Positions 1-4,489 of a stretch of DNA of 6,427 bases are shown here, one piece after another. Location: NCBI GenBank assembly GCA_944327405.1, contig CALVHK010000059.1:1-6427 (forward strand). The letters run 5' to 3'. The translations under genes were made by a program, and so were the position numbers. Position 1 is the first letter of the stretch. Each line of letters begins with the position of its first letter. The stretch comes from an uncultured Bacilli bacterium. Its GTDB lineage: Bacteria > Bacillota_I > Bacilli_A > RF39 > UBA660. The notes below the pieces were generated by a model. The model did not search any database and had not been told where the DNA came from. It saw only the letters and a list, made by a program, of their open reading frames with translations.

Positions 1-3
1 TTT

Positions 4-843
4 TTAAAATCTTACTAATTTATATTCTTTTTCTTCTTTAAAGTCCTTTAAATATTGTCTTAGAAAGACTAGTTTCTCTCTTTCAGTTTTAAAGATTAAG
101 TCACCTAGTTCCATTGCTTGCTCGAAGTATATTTTGTTATCTAAAACATCATAGGTTTGACTTAGACGAAAGTTTATTAAGTCTTCGTTGTAATTTTCAC
201 TTTTAGCATATTCAATTAAACTTTTAAATAAATTAAAGTTGTTATACCAAATATTGGGATTTAGTGTGCCATTCGGTGTTCGAAATTCAATAGTATCTTT
301 GTCTGGGTTTCCCATATTTGATAAGTTAAGGCCTCTTTTCTTTCCTAAATTGAAAATAAATTTTAGATTAGCAAATTTATCTTGATAAGTTAAATTTAGA
401 GATTTTATAAGTCTTTTATATTCACTACTTACAGGTTTTGCGTAAACAAATAATGTATCTCTAGCATAAGCATATTCTCCATAAGAAAAACGATAGATGA
501 TATGTTCGTAAGCAGTCCAAAGTTTTAGAAATCTTAGGAAATAACGAGAGTTATTCTCAAAAATATTAGCACCTATATGAATGTGAGCTCCTGTATTTAG
601 AGATGAGGCATGGTGAGTAGTAAGAAAAGCACAAATACTTTCTATATCTTCCCATGTATTTAAAGTGTTTGTAAGTATTGGCGAAGATATTTCACCACCA
701 AGTGAGGGATCAGTTGATGTTTTGGTGATAGCATCTTCTGTTTTACTGTACCATATAGGATAATTTGCATTAATATATTCAGTTACTAGACTTTGTAATA
801 AATCGCGATATTCAATTTCGATACCAAATGTTAAATTTTCCAT
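4..843 (-). CDS. Putative amidoligase (COOH-NH2 ligase, Amidoligase_2-like family)
   Basis: 279-aa protein that I assign to the amidoligase branch of the glutamate-cysteine ligase / glutamine synthetase fold. These enzymes join a carboxylate to an amine using ATP; the substrate here is unknown. Motifs, in order: FGIEIEY at residues 6-12 (E9 and E11, usual metal/ATP ligands), GGEISSPIL at 49-57 (E51), GAHIHIGA at 85-92 (H87, H89), and TIEFRTPNGTLNP at 184-196 (E186, R188), the hallmark strand near the active site. The tail (about 220-279) is charged and helical. There is no signal peptide or membrane segment, so it is likely cytoplasmic. The ATG is preceded by AAGGGG, only 4 nt away, and by a strong promoter of its own, so it is probably monocistronic at its 5' end. 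The stop lies 3 nt from the window edge, so any downstream partner (for example a gamma-glutamyl cyclotransferase or peptidase) is out of sight. Family assignment is fairly sure; the reaction is not. Confidence 0.8.
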   Translation of the reverse strand: MENLTFGIEIEYRDLLQSLVTEYINANYPIWYSKTEDAITKTSTDPSLGGEISSPILTNTLNTWEDIESICAFLTTHHASSLNTGAHIHIGANIFENNSRYFLRFLKLWTAYEHIIYRFSYGEYAYARDTLFVYAKPVSSEYKRLIKSLNLTYQDKFANLKFIFNLGKKRGLNLSNMGNPDKDTIEFRTPNGTLNPNIWYNNFNLFKSLIEYAKSENYNEDLINFRLSQTYDVLDNKIYFEQAMELGDLIFKTEREKLVFLRQYLKDFKEEKEYKLVRF

Positions 844-866
844 ACTACCCCTTCTTTTGGTTGTCT

Positions 867-895
867 ATTTTAGCAGATAATCGTGTTTTTGTCAA
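867..895 (-). promoter_or_regulatory. Sigma-A promoter of the amidoligase gene
   Basis: The minus strand reads TTGACA (895-890), a 17-nt spacer, then TAAAAT (872-867), with an extended -10 TG at 875-874. Transcription would start near 860, giving a leader of only about 17 nt before the ATG. The first two T of the -35 box are the end of the rpmE terminator U-tract, so terminator and promoter are physically fused. No operator-like repeat is seen, which suggests constitutive expression. Confidence 0.8.
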
Positions 896-920
896 AAAAA
901 GAACTAGTGCTTGACTAGTT
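894..920 (-). terminator. Intrinsic terminator of rpmE
   Basis: The minus strand has stem arms AACTAGT (920-914) and ACTAGTT (908-902), a 5-nt loop, one C and then seven T (900-894). The rpmE stop codon TAG (917-915) lies inside the upstream arm, so the coding region runs into the hairpin. Confidence 0.85.
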
Positions 921-1127
921 TTCTTCTTTATTTAATCCATATTTATTCATGAATTTTTCAATATTTCCAGTTTTCTTAGCTTTTCCTTGTGCTCCGGTAT
1001 AGAATGGATGACATTCACTACAAATTTCAACTTGGATATTTTCTTTTGTTGAATGAGTTTTAAATGAAGCTCCACATGCACAAGTAATTGTTGCTTCTTT
1101 CATTTCTGGATGGATTCCTTTTTTCAT
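915..1127 (-). CDS. rpmE: 50S ribosomal protein L31, type I (zinc-binding)
   Basis: 70-aa protein of the large ribosomal subunit, normal length for L31. It carries the C+ zinc-ribbon set C16-x-C18 (CACG) and C36-x2-C39 (CSEC), the signature HPFYTG at 40-45, and the N-terminus MKKGIHPEM, all close to Bacillus RpmE as I recall it. Because it keeps the cysteines it should be the zinc-requiring form rather than the zinc-free paralogue that replaces it under zinc starvation. The start at 1127 is chosen over an in-frame ATG at 1145 because GGGAGG (1140-1135) sits 7 nt upstream of 1127 and because L31 proteins begin at this Met. The gene has its own promoter and terminator, so it looks monocistronic. 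Confidence 0.96.
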   Translation of the reverse strand: MKKGIHPEMKEATITCACGASFKTHSTKENIQVEICSECHPFYTGAQGKAKKTGNIEKFMNKYGLNKEEN

Positions 1128-1134
1128 ATTATTA

Positions 1135-1140
1135 CCTCCC
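1135..1140 (-). promoter_or_regulatory. Ribosome binding site that fixes the rpmE start
   Basis: The minus strand reads GGGAGG, 7 nt upstream of the ATG at 1127. The upstream in-frame ATG at 1145 would place this Shine-Dalgarno inside the coding region and has no comparable site of its own. Confidence 0.85.
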
Positions 1141-1184
1141 GCCATATCAAAATTTTTGACATAGTAAATTCATTTGTCTTAAGT

Positions 1185-1212
1185 ATTATATCATATTTTT
1201 GAAACTTTACAA
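1185..1212 (-). promoter_or_regulatory. Sigma-A promoter of rpmE
   Basis: The minus strand has a perfect TATAAT (1190-1185) with an extended -10 TG (1193-1192) and a weak -35 TTGTAA (1212-1207) at a 16-nt spacing. The -35 box contains the TAA stop of the upstream SGNH-fold gene. Predicted start is near 1178, giving a leader of about 50 nt that holds the 13-bp palindrome TCAAAAATTTTGA (1159-1147). Confidence 0.7.
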
Positions 1213-1878
1213 CATTTTTTTGATTTCATTATATATTTCTTTGTGGCCTAAATAATTTATGTAATAGCTGTCAGTAGTTAAAAAATACTCTTGATTCATC
1301 ATTATTTTGTTTATGTCGACAAATAAAAAGCCGTTCGTTAAAGCGATATCTCTAATGCTGGCATTTAACTTTTCCACGGTTAAAAAATCGTTTTTTCCCC
1401 AGGCATAAAGACTTACTATGATTACTTTCTTTTGATTTAACATGCTTATCATGCTTAATAATTCTTCTAAATCATGCAAATACTCTTCTTTGATTTGGTT
1501 AGTGATCTTAGTGGTTGCTAATTCGTCCATGCCTATTGCAACCGTTAAGATATCCGCTTCATTAATTGCTTGTTTTATTTCAATTTCTTCGTTTTTTATT
1601 GTAATCGATCTATTTTCTTTAATCTCGTAAATTAGTTCTTTGATTGTTTTTCCCGCATTGGCAAATTCGTGAATATATCTTTTTAATTTATGCTCGGTTT
1701 TATAATCATTGCTTAAATAGTCGTTGAAACTAATCCCTTCTATTCCGTATGCAGTCATGCCTAGAGATAGGCCATCACCAATGGAGACAATTGTGATTTC
1801 ACTTGTTTGGGTAAAACAGTAGATAATAATGGAAAGTATGGCACCTAGAAGAGCAATGGCTATTATCTTTTTTTTCAT
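1207..1878 (-). CDS. Membrane-anchored SGNH/GDSL-fold protein with substituted catalytic residues
   Basis: 223 aa. Residues 1-4 are MKKK, followed by a hydrophobic segment (about 5-22), so it is probably anchored and faces outside. C21 does not sit in a convincing lipobox. The rest follows the SGNH esterase layout: block I VSIGDGLSLG (31-40), block II NAGKT (74-78), block III IGMDE (115-119), and block V D203-S-Y-Y-I-N208 followed by GHKEI (211-215). Canonical SGNH enzymes have GDS, GxND and DxxH; here the nucleophile position is G36, the oxyanion Asn is D118 and the catalytic His is Y206. Either this is a non-catalytic member or it uses other residues (S38 and H212 are nearby candidates). 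The gene lies after the murA terminator, with Shine-Dalgarno GAGGTG (1888-1883) directly behind the U-tract. With no promoter of its own visible, it probably depends on murA readthrough. Fold assignment is good; function is unknown. Confidence 0.75.
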   Translation of the reverse strand: MKKKIIAIALLGAILSIIIYCFTQTSEITIVSIGDGLSLGMTAYGIEGISFNDYLSNDYKTEHKLKRYIHEFANAGKTIKELIYEIKENRSITIKNEEIEIKQAINEADILTVAIGMDELATTKITNQIKEEYLHDLEELLSMISMLNQKKVIIVSLYAWGKNDFLTVEKLNASIRDIALTNGFLFVDINKIMMNQEYFLTTDSYYINYLGHKEIYNEIKKML

Positions 1879-1888
1879 ATTTCACCTC

Positions 1889-1918
1889 AAAAAAAATATA
1901 GTACACTATACTATATTT
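1889..1918 (-). terminator. Terminator/attenuator between murA and the SGNH gene
   Basis: The minus strand forms a perfect 10-bp stem, AAATATAGTA (1918-1909) with TACTATATTT (1903-1894), and a 5-nt loop. The T run begins within the stem and continues to 1889. Only two G-C pairs, so likely leaky. It overlaps the murA stop codon (1913-1911) and leaves just enough room for the SGNH Shine-Dalgarno. It probably lowers, rather than abolishes, expression of the downstream gene. Confidence 0.7.
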
Positions 1919-3164
1919 CTTTGATTTCGATTTTAGCACCAACTTGAGCTAGCTTCTCCTCAATATTTTCATAACCTCTTAGTATATGTTCGACATCGTT
2001 GATAACGGTTGTTCCAGTAGCAGTTAGTCCTGCTAGAACTAGGGCTGCTCCTCCTCGAAGGTCAGTAGCTACTACTTCGTCACCATGAAGCTTACTTGGA
2101 CCAATAATCATCGAAGACATACCTTTTACGGTAATATTTGCACCCATCTTATTTAGGGATGGAACATGACCCATACGGTTTTCCCAAATGGTTTCTTCAA
2201 ATAAAGAAGTTCCATTTGCTTGGGTTAATAATACACTCATCGGTTGGCCGATGTCTGTTGGAAATCCGGGATAAACTAAAGTCTTGATGTTTGTTGGTTT
2301 TAAATTATCCACTTTACTTATCACTATGTTATCTTCATTGATTGTGATGTCTGATGCCATATCTTTTAGTTTTGATGTTAGTGCTTCTAAATGTTTGGGA
2401 ATGATGCTTTTTATACATAGATTTTTACCAACTAATGCTCCTAAAATGATGTATGTTCCAGCTTCTATCCGGTCTGGTAGGACGGTAATTTCACCACCAT
2501 GAAGCTTATTTACACCAACAATTGTTATTTCATCCGTTCCAGCACCAGTGATATTTGCTCCCATGCTGATGAGATAGTCCGCAATATTTTCAATTTCCGC
2601 TTCTTTAGCCGCATTATGAATAATGGTTTTTCCTTCAGCTAAGACACTCGCAAACATCAAATTAATGGTGGCACCAACACTTTGAAATCTTAAATAAATG
2701 TCGGTTCCGATTAGTTTGTCGGCTTTTAAAATGTATTTATTTCCTTCCGTTGTGACGGTAGCTCCTAAAGCTTTGAACCCATCAATGTGAATATCAATGG
2801 GTCTAGCTCCTATATTACAACCACCAGGAATATAAATTTCGACATATTTTTCGCGGCCAAGTAAAGCCCCCATGAAGTAATAGGAAGCACGAAGTTTCTT
2901 GGAATGCTCTTCATCTATTAGAGTATTCTTTAAATTTGTCGTATCAATTTTTAAAGTACTCTCCTCTAAATCGACATCACAATTCAATATTTTTAATATG
3001 TCTATTAATGCATCACGATCGGATATATTTGGTACGTTCTTAATTGTCGAAGTTCCATTTGCTAAAATAGATGCCGGTATTAACGCTACCGCACTATTTT
3101 TTGCTCCCCCAATATGAATATCCCCTGTTAAAATATTATTTCCTTCAATTACCATTTGTTTCAT
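1911..3164 (-). CDS. murA: UDP-N-acetylglucosamine 1-carboxyvinyltransferase
   Basis: 417-aa cytoplasmic enzyme that transfers enolpyruvate from PEP to UDP-GlcNAc, the first committed step of peptidoglycan precursor synthesis and the fosfomycin target. Two inverse alpha/beta barrel halves are expected over the whole length, which is normal for MurA. Visible residues: K22-N23 in GGAKNSA, R92 in KLRASYYF, the catalytic Cys as C116 in GGCNIGARPIDIH, D304 in FPTDIGQP, and R370 in DLRGGAALVLAGL. C116 is the residue alkylated by fosfomycin, so the enzyme should be fosfomycin-sensitive at the target level. The start at 3164 has AAGGG (3179-3175) about 10 nt upstream; the Met at codon 4 has no Shine-Dalgarno. 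Bacillota often carry two murA copies, and whether this is the main or the second copy (murZ type) cannot be told here. It has its own promoter and a leader of roughly 110 nt. Confidence 0.97.
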   Translation of the reverse strand: MKQMVIEGNNILTGDIHIGGAKNSAVALIPASILANGTSTIKNVPNISDRDALIDILKILNCDVDLEESTLKIDTTNLKNTLIDEEHSKKLRASYYFMGALLGREKYVEIYIPGGCNIGARPIDIHIDGFKALGATVTTEGNKYILKADKLIGTDIYLRFQSVGATINLMFASVLAEGKTIIHNAAKEAEIENIADYLISMGANITGAGTDEITIVGVNKLHGGEITVLPDRIEAGTYIILGALVGKNLCIKSIIPKHLEALTSKLKDMASDITINEDNIVISKVDNLKPTNIKTLVYPGFPTDIGQPMSVLLTQANGTSLFEETIWENRMGHVPSLNKMGANITVKGMSSMIIGPSKLHGDEVVATDLRGGAALVLAGLTATGTTVINDVEHILRGYENIEEKLAQVGAKIEIKEI

Positions 3165-3195
3165 TTACAACACACCCTTATCTTAAGAAAATTTT

Positions 3196-3219
3196 TAGTA
3201 TAAGTAGGCACTTATACTA
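3196..3219. promoter_or_regulatory. Perfect 10-bp dyad in the murA leader
   Basis: Plus-strand arms TAGTATAAGT (3196-3205) and ACTTATACTA (3210-3219) surround the loop AGGC. In the murA transcript it would form a stable hairpin about 30 nt upstream of the start codon. It is followed by six T only on the plus strand, where no plus-strand gene lies upstream, so it is not an obvious murA terminator. It could be an operator, an mRNA-stabilising hairpin, or a terminator of antisense transcripts. Confidence 0.6.
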
Positions 3220-3279
3220 TTTTTTATGATTAATATTTTTTTTGGTGCATAATTATTTTTTTATAAATTATCTAATATA

Positions 3280-3308
3280 ACTATATCTTTTAATTTAAGG
3301 TTTGTCAA
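3280..3308 (-). promoter_or_regulatory. Sigma-A promoter of murA
   Basis: The minus strand has a perfect -35 TTGACA (3308-3303), a 17-nt spacer and -10 TATAGT (3285-3280). Predicted start is near 3273, about 110 nt upstream of the murA ATG. It is the only clear promoter in the murA-spoIIR divergent region. Confidence 0.8.
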
Positions 3309-3313
3309 ACCTT
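3297..3313. promoter_or_regulatory. 17-bp palindromic candidate operator over the murA -35 box
   Basis: The plus strand reads AAGGTTTG-T-CAAACCTT, perfectly symmetric about base 3305. The murA -35 hexamer (3303-3308) sits inside it, so a bound repressor would block sigma-A access. The sequence does not match operators I know (CIRCE, Rex, CymR, CopY, MntR). A role in shared control of spoIIR is possible but its promoter is not visible. Confidence 0.5.
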
Positions 3314-3370
3314 TTTGTACTTTTTGTGTCTAATTTGAATAAATTTTGTTAAATTATCCTTAATTAGGAT

Positions 3371-3376
3371 AGGTGA
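3371..3376 (+). promoter_or_regulatory. Ribosome binding site that fixes the spoIIR start
   Basis: AGGTGA lies about 5-6 nt upstream of TTG at 3382. The alternative in-frame GTG at 3373 is part of this Shine-Dalgarno and has only AGGA 3 nt before it, too close to work well. A small stem, TATCCT (3355-3360) with AGGATA (3366-3371), precedes the site and touches only its first base. Confidence 0.7.
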
Positions 3377-3381
3377 TAAAA

Positions 3382-3885
3382 TTGAAAAAGCTGATTGTTA
3401 TCCTATTTTTTATTAGTTTGGGGGTTGTCCTTTTTAATAACGAAGAAGAAATTATTATACCAAATAATGCGATAAGATTCCGGGTGATTGCTAATAGTGA
3501 TTCTTTAGGCGATCAAGCAGAAAAGATGATGATTAAAGAAAGTGTTGAAGAAAAAGTTTATGAACTGATTCATGGAGCAGATAATGCTAGTGAAGTAAGA
3601 AGTATTATCAAAGATAACATGGATACGATTAAGGATATTGTTAGTGATTATCAAGTTCCTTATCAAATTTCTTATGGAAATAATTATTTTCCAACAAAAT
3701 ATTATAAAGGACTTACTTATCCGGCGGGTAACTATGAGTCTTTGGTGATTACTTTGGGTGAAGGAGCTGGAGATAACTTCTGGTGTGTCTTATTTCCTCC
3801 TCTTTGTTTACTGGAAAATAGTGAATCTGATGTTAGCGATGTAGAATATGAGTTGTATGTAAAAAAGTTACTAGAAAAGTTCTAA
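3382..3885 (+). CDS. spoIIR: Stage II sporulation protein R
   Basis: 167 aa from a TTG start. In Bacillus, SpoIIR is made in the forespore under sigma-F, secreted into the intermembrane space, and triggers SpoIIGA to process pro-sigma-E in the mother cell. The sequence shows an N-terminal signal/anchor segment (MKKLIVILFFISLGVVLF, 1-18) and the family core: RFRVIANSDS (32-41), FPTKYY (103-108), YPAGNYESL (113-121), and the signature ending in FWCVLFPPLC (133-142). Length is at the short end for the family, but all core motifs are present and the C-terminus looks complete. No sigma-F or sigma-A promoter could be recognised upstream. It lies 40 nt before mntP on the same strand, so the two are probably co-transcribed. 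Its presence implies an endospore-forming lineage, although one gene does not prove that sporulation is intact. Confidence 0.93.
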   Translation: MKKLIVILFFISLGVVLFNNEEEIIIPNNAIRFRVIANSDSLGDQAEKMMIKESVEEKVYELIHGADNASEVRSIIKDNMDTIKDIVSDYQVPYQISYGNNYFPTKYYKGLTYPAGNYESLVITLGEGAGDNFWCVLFPPLCLLENSESDVSDVEYELYVKKLLEKF

Positions 3886-3893
3886 AACTTAGA

Positions 3894-3918
3894 CTTCCTA
3901 ATAATATTAATTAGGAGG
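3894..3918 (+). promoter_or_regulatory. Hairpin sequestering the mntP Shine-Dalgarno
   Basis: CTTCCTAAT (3894-3902) pairs with ATTAGGAGG (3910-3918) over 9 bp, including one G-T wobble, around a 7-nt loop. The 3' arm contains the whole AGGAGG Shine-Dalgarno (3913-3918) of mntP. The stem begins 8 nt after the spoIIR stop, so a ribosome terminating on spoIIR would melt it. This fits translational coupling. Confidence 0.65.
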
Positions 3919-3925
3919 TTACTCA

Positions 3926-4459
3926 TTGAAAGAACTTTTTAGTATAATCCTTATTGGCCTTGCTTTATCCATGGATACTTTTTCTTTGTCTTTAGGTGTT
4001 GGTATGTTTGGAGTTACTAACAAGAAAGCCTTAAAACTTGCTCTAATTGTGGGTGCTATGCATTTTGTTATGCCTTTTTTGGGAATGATACTTGGGGATA
4101 AGTTGATTCAAATCTTCGAGATAAAATATGATATTCTCCTTGGGTTTATCCTTATCATTATTTCTTTACAGATGGTTGTTGATATCATAAGATGCGAAGA
4201 AGAAAAGTTTAATTTATCCCTTATTGGCATGCTTGCTTTTGCTTTTGGGGTGAGTTTGGATAGTTTTTCTTTAGGTTTGGGATTAAAAGCAATTACTTCT
4301 AATATTTATCTTGCTATGAGTGTCTTTGCCGTTTGTAGTTTTCTTTTTACCTATTTTGGTATTGTTGTGGGTAGAGTTGCCAATAAAATACTGGGTATCT
4401 ATGCTAATATTTTGGGAGCAATTATTTTGTTTGTTTTGGGGTTCCTTCATTTGATATAA
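3926..4459 (+). CDS. mntP: MntP-family manganese efflux pump
   Basis: 177-aa integral membrane protein of the MntP (DUF204) family, which exports Mn2+. It has about six predicted membrane helices (near 4-25, 34-57, 66-85, 100-120, 128-150, 157-176) in two homologous halves. Each half carries the family repeat: ALSMDTFSLSLGVG (13-26, D17) and GVSLDSFSLGLGL (108-120, D112), whose aspartates match conserved transport residues. GAMHFVMPFLG (43-53) is another family block. The start is TTG with AGGAGG 7 nt upstream; that Shine-Dalgarno is inside a hairpin. A sporulation paralogue, YtaF, belongs to the same superfamily, but the MDTFS/LDSFS repeats and the spoIIR neighbourhood (as with ywlD in B. 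subtilis) favour MntP. The 40-nt spacer leaves no room for a yybP-ykoY manganese riboswitch. The gene converges on metG; its stop overlaps the U-tract of the metG terminator. Confidence 0.88.
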   Translation: MKELFSIILIGLALSMDTFSLSLGVGMFGVTNKKALKLALIVGAMHFVMPFLGMILGDKLIQIFEIKYDILLGFILIIISLQMVVDIIRCEEEKFNLSLIGMLAFAFGVSLDSFSLGLGLKAITSNIYLAMSVFAVCSFLFTYFGIVVGRVANKILGIYANILGAIILFVLGFLHLI

Positions 4460-4483
4460 AAAATCCTAGAAAAAAATCTAGGA
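4458..4483 (-). terminator. Intrinsic terminator of metG
   Basis: The minus strand has stem TCCTAGA (4483-4477) / TCTAGGA (4470-4464), a six-T loop, then six T (4463-4458). It lies 6 nt after the metG stop and its T-tract overlaps the mntP stop codon. On the plus strand the hairpin is followed by CTATCATTATTTTG, a poor U-tract, so mntP transcripts may run on antisense to metG. Confidence 0.85.
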
Positions 4484-4489
4484 CTATCA

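Noticed and set aside
1128..1145. Longer rpmE start at ATG 1145, adding six residues (MAGGNN)
   Set aside because: The Shine-Dalgarno GGGAGG lies inside that extension and serves the ATG at 1127; L31 proteins start with the MKxGIHP motif.
3297..3320. Plus-strand intrinsic terminator AAGGTT-TGTCA-AACCTT followed by T run
   Set aside because: No plus-strand gene lies upstream, and the full symmetry extends through the centre, which fits a DNA operator over the murA -35 better.
3312..3372. A sigma-F or sigma-A promoter for spoIIR
   Set aside because: TTGTAC at 3315-3320 has only a poor TAAATT at 19-nt spacing, and no GTATA-type -35 with a sigma-F -10 could be found.
3373..3381. GTG 3373 as the spoIIR start
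   Set aside because: GTG is part of the Shine-Dalgarno AGGTGA for TTG 3382, and its own upstream AGGA is only 3 nt away.
3886..3925. Manganese (yybP-ykoY) riboswitch upstream of mntP
   Set aside because: Only 40 nt are available, already filled by a simple AT-rich hairpin, and none of the conserved riboswitch loops are present.
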